Source: Chitinivorax sp. B (GTDB lineage: Bacteria; Pseudomonadota; Gammaproteobacteria; Burkholderiales; SCOH01). Taken from it: 64,000 nucleotides of DNA. Under the pieces are notes generated by a model that saw nothing but the letters and a program-made list of their open reading frames with translations, made no database searches and had not been told where the DNA came from. The translations under genes and the position numbers were made by a program. The DNA is taken from positions 1-64,000 of the forward strand of contig NZ_SCOH01000004.1 of the NCBI RefSeq assembly GCF_005503445.1, written 5' to 3'. Below are positions 46,429-57,351 of the stretch, piece after piece. Positions within the stretch are counted from its first letter, which is position 1, and every line of letters starts with the position of its first letter.

Positions 46429-48285
46429 TCAAGATGGCCGCACCAAGCCCAGTGCCGCCATGCGCCGATACAAGGTATTCCGGCTGATACCCAGCCGACG
46501 GGCTACTGCAGATAAATTCCCCGGTGATGCAGCCAGTGCCGCTTGAATAGCTGCCACCTCCTGCTTTGCAAGACTGTCAGGCAAACCAGCCGGTGACTGC
46601 AGCAACGCCTGAATATGCTCTACCTGAATCAGGTGATCATCTTCATCCAATAATGCCAGTGCCGCCACTAACACATTACGCAACTGCCTGAGGTTACCCG
46701 GCCAGGATTGAGCTGTAATGATCGCCATTGCCTCGTGACTGACGTTGACAAGTTTCGCGACTTCTTTAGCCAACAGCCGTTTCACGATCTCGGGCATACC
46801 CTGTCGTGTACGCAATGCCGGCAGTGTCAGACTATAACCATTCAACCGGTAATACAGGTCTTCACGAAAACCACCACTTGCTACCAGTGCCGACAAGTTA
46901 CGGTGGCTTGCAGTAATCAGACTGAAATTCAATGGGATGGTTTCCACACTACCCAATGGCGTCAGCAAGCGTTCCTGTAGCACTCTCAATAATCGAGCCT
47001 GCAACAACATGGACATGTCACCAATCTCATCCAGAAACAGAGTACCACCATGTGCTTGCCGTAACTTACCCACCGCACCTTTTGGGTTGGCGCCGGTGAA
47101 AGCGCCAGATACATAGCCAAACAGTTCGGCCTCAATCAATCCGTCAGGCAATGCAGCGCAGTTGACGGCCACAAACGGCCCATTCGCATGAGGCCCAGCA
47201 GCATGTAACGCACGAGCGACATACTCCTTGCCGGTACCTGTTTCACCTTGCAGCAATATCGGCAAGCCCCGCCTGAAGACCTTGACCACACGCGCCAATT
47301 GCTCAGCCAGTACCTTGTCACCCATTACCGCATCAAGCATGGCGGTAGTCGGCATCGGATGAGCAACAGCTGATTTGGTAACCGGCAAGACACTCAAACC
47401 ATCACGCTGTGCATACACTTGCACACCGTTGCTCATCAACACCAGTTTGGATCTGACCAGGAACTGCAGACTATTCAAACCACCATCGAATACATCATCA
47501 CAATAGGTCTGCCCAATATCTGCCCAATCCAATCCCAACTGAAATAAAGCTGCTCGATTGGCTGCCAACAACACCCCATCGCCCCCAAATACGGCGATAC
47601 CTTCAGCTGGAGTGCCCAACATCTCATGCAAACCATGAAACCGCAAGGTAATAGCCCCAGCAACACCATGATCAAAAAGGCGATTTTCAATCTGTTGTGC
47701 GGCCAGACAAACCAATGCCATCCGATGAGCATGACGCAACCGCCGGTCACCAGAGATATCAAGAACACCCGCCAACCGACCTTGCGGATCAAAGATTGGG
47801 CTAGCAGTGCAGGTCAGAAAACCATTGCGCTCGAAATAGTGTTCAGCACCATTCACCAATACTGGCTTGCGCTCAGCAACAGCGGTTCCAATTGCATTGG
47901 TCCCCATCTGCAATTCCGACCAACTCGCACCCGGCGCCAACGCCACGCGCCGAGCCCGATCAAGAAAACCACCGTCACCACGTGCCGCCAACACCACACC
48001 CTCCGGATCGGCCAGTAGTACCAGCGAATCGGTATTGGCTACCTGAGCATACAAATGATCTAGTGCCGGCATAGCGAGGCGACATAAGGCGCCATGACGA
48101 GCTTGCAGGTGATTAAGTTGCTGCTGATCGATGCGATTCACCTGCAACGGCGCATCTGGCTGCAAACCTTGTTGCGCACAGCGTTGCCAGGACTGCTGGA
48201 CCAGCATGGGTAAGGCATAGGGCATTTGCCCCTGAACAAAGAAGGCTGCCCGAGCGGCAGCCGTTGTAGCAAGATCCAACGACAT
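46429..48285 (-). CDS. Sigma-54-dependent activator, AcoR type
   Basis: A 618-residue enhancer-binding protein. The N-terminal 300 residues contain a GAF-like sensor (VLAARGDGGFLDRARRVALA, GTNAIGTAVAERKP). The central AAA domain (about 325-540) has Walker A GETGTGKEYVA and the sigma-54 loop SGAFTGANPKG. The C-terminus is a Fis helix-turn-helix (LSAVARRLGISRNTLYRRM). It has the layout of AcoR, which responds to acetoin or aldehydes. GGAGG lies 10 bases upstream. It is divergent from an aldehyde dehydrogenase gene that has a -24/-12 promoter, so that gene is its likely target. Confidence 0.92.
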   Translation of the reverse strand: MSLDLATTAAARAAFFVQGQMPYALPMLVQQSWQRCAQQGLQPDAPLQVNRIDQQQLNHLQARHGALCRLAMPALDHLYAQVANTDSLVLLADPEGVVLAARGDGGFLDRARRVALAPGASWSELQMGTNAIGTAVAERKPVLVNGAEHYFERNGFLTCTASPIFDPQGRLAGVLDISGDRRLRHAHRMALVCLAAQQIENRLFDHGVAGAITLRFHGLHEMLGTPAEGIAVFGGDGVLLAANRAALFQLGLDWADIGQTYCDDVFDGGLNSLQFLVRSKLVLMSNGVQVYAQRDGLSVLPVTKSAVAHPMPTTAMLDAVMGDKVLAEQLARVVKVFRRGLPILLQGETGTGKEYVARALHAAGPHANGPFVAVNCAALPDGLIEAELFGYVSGAFTGANPKGAVGKLRQAHGGTLFLDEIGDMSMLLQARLLRVLQERLLTPLGSVETIPLNFSLITASHRNLSALVASGGFREDLYYRLNGYSLTLPALRTRQGMPEIVKRLLAKEVAKLVNVSHEAMAIITAQSWPGNLRQLRNVLVAALALLDEDDHLIQVEHIQALLQSPAGLPDSLAKQEVAAIQAALAASPGNLSAVARRLGISRNTLYRRMAALGLVRPS

Positions 48286-48393
48286 AGACAGACCTCCTCC
48301 TGCGCAGGCTCAGCAAGACTGGTGCTGCCCGGCCATGCAACACCTGTGTCAATTTGGTACAGCTTTGCATGGCACACATTACCATGACATTGG

Positions 48394-48407
48394 CACAAAG
48401 CCTTGTG
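48394..48407. promoter_or_regulatory. Palindrome CACAAAGCCTTGTG, possible activator site
   Basis: CACAA and TTGTG flank a 4-base centre, 31 bases upstream of the -24 element. A second palindrome, ACACCTGTGT, lies at 48340-48349. Both sit where an enhancer-binding protein would bind; the link to the AcoR-type protein is inferred. Confidence 0.4.
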
Positions 48408-48437
48408 TGATGGCCAATACGACAAGGCGGTGCCAAG

Positions 48438-48453
48438 TGGCACAACCATTGCA
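48438..48453 (+). promoter_or_regulatory. Sigma-54 (-24/-12) promoter of the aldehyde dehydrogenase gene
   Basis: TGGCAC-AACCA-TTGCA has GG and GC exactly 10 bases apart, as the sigma-54 consensus requires. It lies 71 bases before the start codon, next to a gene for a sigma-54 activator. Confidence 0.9.
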
Positions 48454-48524
48454 ATACAACCACTACCGTCATGGTGCAGACGGATTGAAACCACAGTGTT
48501 GCAGACAATCATCAAGGAGACAAC

Positions 48525-50045
48525 ATGCTTTACGCCCCCCCCAATCAAACCGGTGCCAAGGTCGATTTCAAGCCACGTTATTCCAACTTTATTGGTGGCG
48601 AATGGGTACCACCAGTTGAGCAACGCTACTTTGAAAACATTTCCCCCATCACAGGCAAAGCTTTCTGCGAAATTCCCCGTTCGTCAGATAAAGACATCAA
48701 CCTGGCACTGGATGCAGCACATGCCGCCCAAGAAAAATGGGCCGCAACATCAGTCACAGATCGCGCCAACCTGCTGAACAAAATCGCCGATCGGATGGCA
48801 GCCAATCTAGAGCGCCTTGCTGTCGCCGAAAGCTGGGACAATGGCAAACCCATTCGTGAGACACTTGCCGCCGACATCCCTCTTGCCATCGACCACTTTC
48901 GTTACTTCGCCGCCTGCGTCCGCGCTCAAGAAGGATCGCTGGCCGAAATAGACGAACACACCGTTGCCTACCATTTCCACGAACCACTAGGTGTGGTCGG
49001 GCAGATCATTCCATGGAACTTCCCAATCCTGATGGCAGCCTGGAAGCTAGCGCCCGCCTTGGCAGCCGGCAATTGCGTCGTCCTCAAACCTGCAGAACAA
49101 ACACCCGTCTCAATCCTGATCTGGGCTGAACTAGTGGGTGATCTGCTACCGCCAGGCGTGTTGAACATCGTCAACGGCTTCGGACTGGAGGCAGGCAAAC
49201 CCCTGGCCAGCAGCAACCGCATCGCCAAAATCGCTTTCACTGGCGAAACCACTACAGGTCGTCTGATCATGCAATACGCCAGCCAGAACCTGATCCCTGT
49301 TACGTTGGAATTAGGCGGCAAATCACCCAACATCTTTTTCCCTGACGTAATGCGTGAAGATGACGACTTCGTCGATAAAGCTGTCGAAGGCCTAGTGATG
49401 TTTGCCTTGAATCAAGGGGAAGTCTGTACCTGCCCTTCCCGCGCCTTGATCCATGAATCGATTTACGACCGCTTCATGGAAAAAGTCCTCGCTCGTGTCT
49501 CTGCCATCAAGCAGGGCCACCCACTGAATACCGACACCATGATCGGGGCACAGGCTTCCAGCGAGCAATTGGACAAAATCCTCAGCTATATCGACATCGG
49601 CAAACAGGAAGGTGCACAAATCCTGGCAGGGGGTGGTCGCAAACAACTGGAAGGCGATCTGGCCGGTGGCTATTACGTGCAGCCCACCATCTTCAAGGGC
49701 CACAACCGTATGCGGATTTTTCAGGAAGAAATCTTCGGCCCGATTGTTTCGGTCACTACATTCAAAGATGAATACGAAGCACTGACCTTGGCCAACGACA
49801 CGCTATATGGTCTGGGCGCAGGCGTGTGGTCGCGTGATATCAATACCGCCTACCGATTCGGTCGCCACATTAAAGCCGGTCGCGTTTGGACCAACTGCTA
49901 CCACCTATACCCCGCACATGCTGCTTTCGGTGGCTATAAGCAAAGTGGTATCGGCCGCGAAACCCACCGCATGATGCTGGATCACTACCAGCAGACCAAG
50001 AACCTATTGGTAAGCTATTCACCCAAAGTGTTAGGTTTTTTCTAA
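48525..50045 (+). CDS. NAD-dependent aldehyde dehydrogenase (AcoD/ExaC type)
   Basis: A 506-residue enzyme oxidising acetaldehyde-like aldehydes to acids. The catalytic cysteine is in [14 protein letters not shown], the general base in [14 protein letters not shown], and the cofactor loop in FTGETTTGR. The double-Cys context CTCPS is typical of the AcoD/ExaC/AldB group. AAGGAG lies 5 bases before the ATG. It is controlled by the upstream -24/-12 promoter and the divergent AcoR-type activator, and is followed by a DUF779 gene. Confidence 0.93.
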   Translation: MLYAPPNQTGAKVDFKPRYSNFIGGEWVPPVEQRYFENISPITGKAFCEIPRSSDKDINLALDAAHAAQEKWAATSVTDRANLLNKIADRMAANLERLAVAESWDNGKPIRETLAADIPLAIDHFRYFAACVRAQEGSLAEIDEHTVAYHFHEPLGVVGQIIPWNFPILMAAWKLAPALAAGNCVVLKPAEQTPVSILIWAELVGDLLPPGVLNIVNGFGLEAGKPLASSNRIAKIAFTGETTTGRLIMQYASQNLIPVTLELGGKSPNIFFPDVMREDDDFVDKAVEGLVMFALNQGEVCTCPSRALIHESIYDRFMEKVLARVSAIKQGHPLNTDTMIGAQASSEQLDKILSYIDIGKQEGAQILAGGGRKQLEGDLAGGYYVQPTIFKGHNRMRIFQEEIFGPIVSVTTFKDEYEALTLANDTLYGLGAGVWSRDINTAYRFGRHIKAGRVWTNCYHLYPAHAAFGGYKQSGIGRETHRMMLDHYQQTKNLLVSYSPKVLGFF

Positions 50046-50162
50046 CAACGCCATTATGGCATTGCTTTAAATACACCGCGCTGTAGCATCTTGCACTACA
50101 GCGTGGTGTTTAGCGGAATCACGCCATCAATCAATTCTCCCATTCATCCAAAGGAGTCCAAC

Positions 50163-50549
50163 ATGCCAGACGTCCTTCAAGTGCTCGCCACATCTGCCGC
50201 CCTGGCACTTATTGATCAGCTGCGCCAACAACATGGAGACCTGATGTTCCACCAATCCGGTGGTTGCTGCGACGGCAGCGCACCCATGTGCTATCCAAGA
50301 AATGAATTTCAAATTGGCGACCAAGATATATTACTCGGCCACATTGGCGAACAACCGTTCTACATCAATGCATCTCAATACGAGTATTGGCAACATACCC
50401 AACTCATCATTGATATCGTACCCGGGCGAGGCGGTATGTTTTCATTGGAGGGACCGACTGGGCAACGGTTTTTAACACGATCCAGGTTATACAGCGAAGA
50501 AGAATGGCGCTGGCTGACCCATCAAAAACGAGTAGTACAAGCCCCCTAA
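50163..50549 (+). CDS. DUF779 protein
   Basis: A 128-residue protein with a cysteine-rich N-terminal part (HQSGGCCDGSAPMCYPRNEF) typical of DUF779. These proteins are regularly encoded next to acetaldehyde or alcohol dehydrogenase genes, and a role in dehydrogenase maturation or aldehyde handling has been suspected. AAAGGAG lies 6 bases before the ATG. It lies 117 bases after the aldehyde dehydrogenase stop in the same direction, before a two-way terminator. Confidence 0.85.
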   Translation: MPDVLQVLATSAALALIDQLRQQHGDLMFHQSGGCCDGSAPMCYPRNEFQIGDQDILLGHIGEQPFYINASQYEYWQHTQLIIDIVPGRGGMFSLEGPTGQRFLTRSRLYSEEEWRWLTHQKRVVQAP

Positions 50550-50796
50550 CCAACAATACCAACTGGCAACAAAAAAGAAATCTGTCAATTTCTCTCAAAA
50601 CCAATCTAGTCGAGAATATCCACCACCAAACACAATTTCAAGAATCCTTACTATATATGCAGTCTTCTCAACTAAACTCGCTACAACAGCCTTCTCTATA
50701 ACTGCTGAACGTTGGGTTAGTTTCGATACGAAGTGGGACATTGACGACTTAACCTCCTGGCACGGATAGCCTGGTCAGGAAAAAAACCCAAAAAAC

Positions 50797-50829
50797 AAAA
50801 GCCCTTCAACAAACTGTTGAAGGGCTTTT
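50797..50829. terminator. Bidirectional terminator between DUF779 and the Ig-like lipoprotein gene
   Basis: AAAAGCCCTTCAAC-AAACT-GTTGAAGGGCTTTT is a 14-base perfect stem with A and T ends on both sides, so it can end both convergent transcripts. Confidence 0.92.
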
Positions 50830-50850
50830 GAAACTTAACCACAAACCAGA

Positions 50851-52788
50851 TTACAACGCCGCATTATATGGCGAGTCAGCAATAGCACAATTCGGTGCTA
50901 CATCTTCTTTAACGGCCGCTAAGCGGAAGATGTAATTTGTCCGAGCTTCTGTGCCAGCAACGAATGTTCGAGCACTTACACGAACAACATGCCAGAACGC
51001 ACTGGACTTCGGATATGAATATGTAAAGTTCACCTTACCATCTGCGCCTGTTACAACTTCCGCAGGGACAGTACCAGCGTTACCATTTGTAGGTTGAAGT
51101 GTTGTCGGGAACGCATCCGAACGATCTGCCGTTTTTGTTGCCCCACCAAACGAAATACCACGCCAAACCCCAGCACGCGAAAGGCTAAGCCCCTGAGACA
51201 CCAGGAAAGGTTCTTCCTCCGGCCACTCTGTGGTATAGGTTCCCGTAACAGAACAACTGATACCTGTGCTGAAATAAATCGGATTCACACTTAAGGTCAC
51301 TGTTGCACCAGGAACAGGGTTACCCTTGATGTCCACTACATATGCCGACATTGCAAGATAGTAGTTTGGATCATTGTCTTTCACTTGCAGCTTGGTATCT
51401 TGCGCCAAACCAATTGTAGCCGCTTGCCCGCCAACATCGATTGTTGCAGAACCTTCTGTAACACCAACACCATCCACAATACCGGCTTTGACAATTACTT
51501 TGCCTGGCTGAGTACCGGAAGTGAATGACGATGTAGCAACACCAGCTGCATTAGTAAATGCCACTGTTGGCCCAACCACTTCTCCGCTGGAGGTAGAAGT
51601 TTCAAGGCGGAAAGAAACAGGTGCATTGATTACAGGGTTATTGCTAGGATCTACAACTCGTGCACTCAAAGTAATACTGTTCTTCTTCTGGTCGCTGCTA
51701 ACAGCAACTGCGGCTGGCGAAGCCTGCAAAGTTACAACCGAGCCAGTTGTATTACTTGTTCCAATATTCAATGTCAGTGTTGCACGAGATGAAGGCGCGG
51801 ACAAATCGTAAGCATCCACTGTTGCTACACCAGCATTGGCAGAACTAAACGTTGCATTGGCAACACCACCTACAGCATCAATGGTAATTGTATTTTTACC
51901 ATTTGCTTTCCAGGTACCCAAAGTGGTGGCCAGTACCACTTTTGTCGTAGTCGTCGGAACAGATACCCGTACATTTCGTTCTTCAGCAACAGCCAGCAGA
52001 GAATTATTTGCAGGCTCCGCAAACGAAACACCACCCGTACCTGGTGTAACCGTCAGATCAAGGCTTGCACTTGCACCGGCTGCGCTAGTGATCAGTGTGG
52101 TTGCACCTACGCTCTGACCCACAACTGGTAGTAAAGCTTCACCATTCTTATCTGTAGATACTGCTGAACCAGCACCAACACTACCGCTTCCTGTCGAACT
52201 TACAGATACAGGGACGCCATTAATGGGATTACCACCTGCATCTTTTAGCACAACAGAAATATTGACCGTAGCGCCTGTTGCAACTGAGCTACTACTACCT
52301 GGTGCAAGTTTTGCAGTAACTGTTGTACCTGTTACATCAATGGGAACAAGTGATGTGATTCCATTACCCGATGTAACGGTAATTGTTTCGGTATGATTAA
52401 CTTTTGATTCAGCGGAAATACCGGCACTGAATTGAGCTGTAATCTTTCCCTGTGCATCCGTCACACTAGCCGCTGCTTGCAGCTCACCGCCAGCGCTACT
52501 GAATGAAACAACAGCATCTTTTACTGCTACATTGTTTGCATCCAGTGCTGTTACTGCAACGGTAACCCGATCGCTATTATCGGTTTTAACAGAATTCTTG
52601 GGTTGGGTGCTATTTGCATCAGCAATTGTAACAACCGAAAGCTTGGCTACCTGTGGCCCCGTAGGTGTCGGTGGTGTCGTACTACCTCCTCCACCTCCCC
52701 CACTACACGCAGTCAAGGCCACAAAGGCCAACGATGTTGCGGCCAACAGCGCACGCTGCATAATCCGCGGAACAAATGACGTCTTCAA
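50851..52788 (-). CDS. Large Ig-like (Big_1/invasin type) lipoprotein
   Basis: A 645-residue surface or periplasmic lipoprotein. The signal peptide ends in the lipobox VALTAC, followed by a six-glycine run and a Thr/Pro linker. The body is a chain of bacterial Ig-like domains of the Big_1 type, with repeated units such as NPINGVPVSVSSTGSG, NPVINAPVSFRLET and NPVPGATVTLSV, each followed by T-x-x-x-G-x-A/V. The final 150 residues differ (SCSVTGTYTTEWPEEEP, then a Cys near the C-terminus). A role in adhesion or structure is likely; partner unknown. Confidence 0.85.
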   Translation of the reverse strand: MKTSFVPRIMQRALLAATSLAFVALTACSGGGGGGSTTPPTPTGPQVAKLSVVTIADANSTQPKNSVKTDNSDRVTVAVTALDANNVAVKDAVVSFSSAGGELQAAASVTDAQGKITAQFSAGISAESKVNHTETITVTSGNGITSLVPIDVTGTTVTAKLAPGSSSSVATGATVNISVVLKDAGGNPINGVPVSVSSTGSGSVGAGSAVSTDKNGEALLPVVGQSVGATTLITSAAGASASLDLTVTPGTGGVSFAEPANNSLLAVAEERNVRVSVPTTTTKVVLATTLGTWKANGKNTITIDAVGGVANATFSSANAGVATVDAYDLSAPSSRATLTLNIGTSNTTGSVVTLQASPAAVAVSSDQKKNSITLSARVVDPSNNPVINAPVSFRLETSTSSGEVVGPTVAFTNAAGVATSSFTSGTQPGKVIVKAGIVDGVGVTEGSATIDVGGQAATIGLAQDTKLQVKDNDPNYYLAMSAYVVDIKGNPVPGATVTLSVNPIYFSTGISCSVTGTYTTEWPEEEPFLVSQGLSLSRAGVWRGISFGGATKTADRSDAFPTTLQPTNGNAGTVPAEVVTGADGKVNFTYSYPKSSAFWHVVRVSARTFVAGTEARTNYIFRLAAVKEDVAPNCAIADSPYNAAL

Positions 52789-52925
52789 TTTTGTATTCCT
52801 TATAGCGCTGGTTAACTCAATGTAGGCAGGAATGATCCAGACTATCTTGATCTTCTAATGTATTCGGAATTTAAGCCCAAGATTCGCAACAGCGCAAGCT
52901 TATGCTCACATCAATGTAGAATAAA

Positions 52926-52956
52926 CGAAAAAAGAGCCCCGCATCATGCGGGGCTC
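52926..52956 (-). terminator. Terminator of groESL
   Basis: GAGCCCCGCA-TCA-TGCGGGGCTC followed on the minus strand by a T-run, about 30 bases after the groEL stop. Confidence 0.9.
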
Positions 52957-52988
52957 CATTATATGACAGATTAATGCCAAATGGGATA

Positions 52989-54626
<1,638 letters not shown>

Positions 54627-54669
54627 TTAATATCTCCTGATTCAGTATTCGCTAAATGGGTTGGCCTGA

Positions 54670-54960
54670 TTAGCCTTCAACCACGCCCATGATGTCTTCT
54701 TCACGCATAACCAGCAGCTCTTCGCCGTCTACCTTGACAGTCTGGCCTGCATACTTACCGAAAATCACCTTGTCGCCGACCTTCAGTTCGAGCGCACGGA
54801 TGTCACCATTTTCGAGAACCTTACCCTTGCCAACAGCAAGGATTTCGCCCATGTCCGGCTTTTCAGCAGCGTTGCCCGGCAGAACGATACCGGATGCGGT
54901 CTTTTCTTCAGCTTCGAGGCGCTTCACGATTACGCGGTCGTGCAGAGGACGAATTTTCAT
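54670..54960 (-). CDS. groES: Co-chaperonin GroES
   Basis: A 96-residue lid protein of the chaperonin. It reads [20 protein letters not shown] with the mobile loop [22 protein letters not shown] lies 6 bases before the ATG at 54960; an open frame to 55059 is upstream read-through. First gene of the operon. Confidence 0.98.
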   Translation of the reverse strand: MKIRPLHDRVIVKRLEAEEKTASGIVLPGNAAEKPDMGEILAVGKGKVLENGDIRALELKVGDKVIFGKYAGQTVKVDGEELLVMREEDIMGVVEG

Positions 54961-55048
54961 AGATATCTCCTGACATGAAGTTAATGTTGAGTCAGCGTGT
55001 AAAAAATAGATTGGTGCTGGTTTCACCAACACCACGATAAAGCTATTG

Positions 55049-55075
55049 TTAGCACTCAACGATTGCGAGTGCTAA
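55049..55075 (-). promoter_or_regulatory. CIRCE element (HrcA operator)
   Basis: TTAGCACTC-N9-GAGTGCTAA matches the CIRCE consensus exactly, 88 bases upstream of groES. HrcA binding here represses the operon without stress. Confidence 0.96.
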
Positions 55076-55076
55076 T

Positions 55077-55104
55077 AATAGGGGTGGGTATAGGGGATTT
55101 CAAG
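55077..55104 (-). promoter_or_regulatory. Sigma-32 heat-shock promoter of groESL
   Basis: On the minus strand CTTGAAA (55104-55098), 13 bases, then CCCCTATT (55084-55077) matches the sigma-32 pattern. It abuts the CIRCE element, giving dual control by heat-shock sigma factor and HrcA. Confidence 0.85.
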
Positions 55105-55674
55105 CCCCCGAGCGCAACTAAATGATGGAAGGCACCGATGCCTTTCCTTTGCCTGTACAGAATCGCTGTCTATGGTTCTGAGATTTTGATCCACTGCAAC
55201 TTGCTTTACACCCGCCCTTGGCATGAAAGCAAACGTGGATTACGGAGCCCGAGGCCAGTCTCCCATATAGTCCGGCATCAACTAAAACGTAGCAGGCTAG
55301 CTACACCAGTCGACAGGTTACCTAGCAACGCGCATCGTGAAGAAACATGTCAAGCCTGTCCGTTTCAAGCCAAACACATGATGATCGATCTTGACCCCAA
55401 GATACATAATCGCAGGAGAATGTCACCCTTGACATATCTTGGGCGATTTACAACTGCATTTATAACGGCCGCCACATGAACAAGTCACCGCAAAAAACCT
55501 GCAAGAATATGATTAAAAATAGAAATCCATACAGCAGCCAAGCAAACTGAAGTCTGATACCTGGGACCTTGCTTGAGTCTACTTGCCAGGACTCAGTCAT
55601 GGGCCGGGAATCGACTTCACGTCCGTGCAGATACGTTTGCAGATTCCGGGCCATGACAATAGAATTTACAAATC
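55105..55674. other. Intergenic stretch upstream of groESL
   Basis: About 570 bases without a believable gene. A 113-codon frame at 55138-55479 lacks a ribosome site and protein-like composition. An 8-base inverted repeat (CCAAGATA at 55397, TATCTTGG at 55435) flanks about 30 bases; its meaning is unknown. Confidence 0.5.
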
Positions 55675-56334
55675 ATGCGCACATATCCCAACTTCCGCTC
55701 TACCTTGTTTACCCTGGCTTGTCTTGTTCAGGCGCCATTTGTCATAGCCGCATCCGATCCTTGGTTGCCGTCACCTGGCGAGTACCAAATCGATATGACC
55801 TCGACCACTCGCACATCGACTCCAGTGGGTGTAATAGAACGTATAGAGCGGCATGACGGTGCCACTGGCAACACCACCGTTACATTGAAAAGCCCCGAAT
55901 CAGCCAACCCCATCGTTATGACCTATCCCGGCAAAGGACCGGTACGGTATTGCCAAATCGGATACGCGGCAGCACCGGTAAGTACATGTGTCGCCAACCT
56001 GACAGCATCCGGCGATTCGGCTATTGCTCAATCATTTTGTCAAGGACAGCAACAAGATATGACCTTCCGCAAGCTGGGTAATGGTGTGTGGGAGAAACAG
56101 ATACGTGTTGTACCTACTACCACCCCTCCAATGCCTGCGAATGTCGCAACCGCGATGACACCGGTCATTGAAAAAATGGAAGCTCGTATAAAAGTCGCGC
56201 CACCAGCCGAAGCTGCCGCACTTCGCCAGCAATTACAGTCAATCAAAGGGGCAGGTACACCGGCAGCAGGCCCTGAAGTCGAAAGCATTCAACGTTGGAC
56301 GCTAGTCTCCAACCATTGCAGCAAGAAGCCCTGA
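55675..56334 (+). CDS. Secreted DUF3617-like protein
   Basis: A 219-residue exported protein with a signal peptide ending near residue 25 (CLVQAPFVIAA). The mature part begins with SPGEYQIDMTSTTRTSTP and ends WTLVSNHCSKKP, with cysteines spaced as in the DUF3617 lipocalin-like proteins (YCQIGYAA, FCQGQQQDMTF). The middle is Ala/Pro-rich. Function unknown. It is expressed alone. Confidence 0.6.
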   Translation: MRTYPNFRSTLFTLACLVQAPFVIAASDPWLPSPGEYQIDMTSTTRTSTPVGVIERIERHDGATGNTTVTLKSPESANPIVMTYPGKGPVRYCQIGYAAAPVSTCVANLTASGDSAIAQSFCQGQQQDMTFRKLGNGVWEKQIRVVPTTTPPMPANVATAMTPVIEKMEARIKVAPPAEAAALRQQLQSIKGAGTPAAGPEVESIQRWTLVSNHCSKKP

Positions 56335-56516
56335 GTAGTAAGCCACCTCACATTGGGAGAACATCTCGCTATCCTGTCGCTACTCACCAGACCAAGCCAT
56401 AGAATCGCCAGGGTACTCAAGCATACAGGGACACCTACGCCAGTTAGCTCGCTAATATTTCAGTGACCATCTGTTTTCGCTTACTTAATTCGCTGCAACC
56501 ACCTAAGGAGATATGC

Positions 56517-56921
56517 ATGAAGATCAGCGTTGAAACCACTGCTGCTGCCCCTATGGAGGAAGTCTGGCGCGCTTATACCACCCCTGAGGATATCAAACAA
56601 TGGAATGCTGCATCCGACGATTGGCATACAACCACGGCCATGGTGGATCTGCGCGTGGGTGGGTCTTTTTGCTCGCGAATGGAAGCAAAAGATGGCAGCA
56701 TAGGTTTCGATTTTGCCGGCAATTATACGAATATCATGAGCCAAAAGTTAATCGAATATACCTTTGGCGATCGAACGGCACAGGTCGAATTCGACAATAC
56801 GCCGACTGGCGTGAGGATCCGTGTGACTTTCGACAGTGAGCCCACACATTCCATTGATCAACAACGCGATGGATGGCAGGCCATTCTCAATCGCTTTACG
56901 CACCATGTTGAGACTAGCTAG
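56517..56921 (+). CDS. AHSA1/START-type SRPBCC protein
   Basis: A 134-residue protein of the activator-of-Hsp90 (AHSA1) subgroup of SRPBCC folds. It reads AAAPMEEVWRAYTTPEDIKQ and WRVGGSF-like DLRVGGSFCSRM, then RDGWQAILNRFTHHVE at the end. These proteins bind small hydrophobic ligands; no function can be assigned. TAAGGAG lies 6 bases before the ATG at 56517. Confidence 0.85.
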   Translation: MKISVETTAAAPMEEVWRAYTTPEDIKQWNAASDDWHTTTAMVDLRVGGSFCSRMEAKDGSIGFDFAGNYTNIMSQKLIEYTFGDRTAQVEFDNTPTGVRIRVTFDSEPTHSIDQQRDGWQAILNRFTHHVETS

Positions 56922-57351
56922 CCGGTCGCTCAGTAACTAAAGCATGTTCAACTTTGGCCCGCAAACATGGCACATCTTGTTTGCGGGTCACTGCAATCTT
57001 AGGTACCACAAATCCACGCTTAACCTTGGCTTGGTACCGATCACCCACAAATGGCCTCTTGACGTCTCACATTCATCCTGTGATTTTCATCTGATTCTGG
57101 TTCAATCACCATCAAAGTCGTCCAGCAGTAATGGCCTGTTAGTTGATAGCATTCTGTGAATCCAGTTAATTACCCTCTGCAAACATTTACACAGCAGGAA
57201 AGCCACAGCCACATTTCTTTCGCAGTGCAGCTATGTAGATAACCGGCAAGAGTGGCATCCAGTTTGCATTTACAATCTAGGTGTCTGTACACCAATCGCT
57301 AACAATGGGCGAATAGCCGAGTCTGACTGCCCGCACTCGCATCTCCACATA
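56922..57351. other. Intergenic stretch with a hairpin
   Basis: 430 bases without a gene. A perfect inverted repeat CCCGCAAACA-N10-TGTTTGCGGG lies at 56958-56987, about 36 bases after the SRPBCC stop. It lacks a T-run; it may still end the transcript. Confidence 0.55.

Noticed and set aside
55138-55479. 113-codon open frame upstream of groESL
   Set aside because: No ribosome site and no protein-like pattern; it lies next to the heat-shock promoter region.
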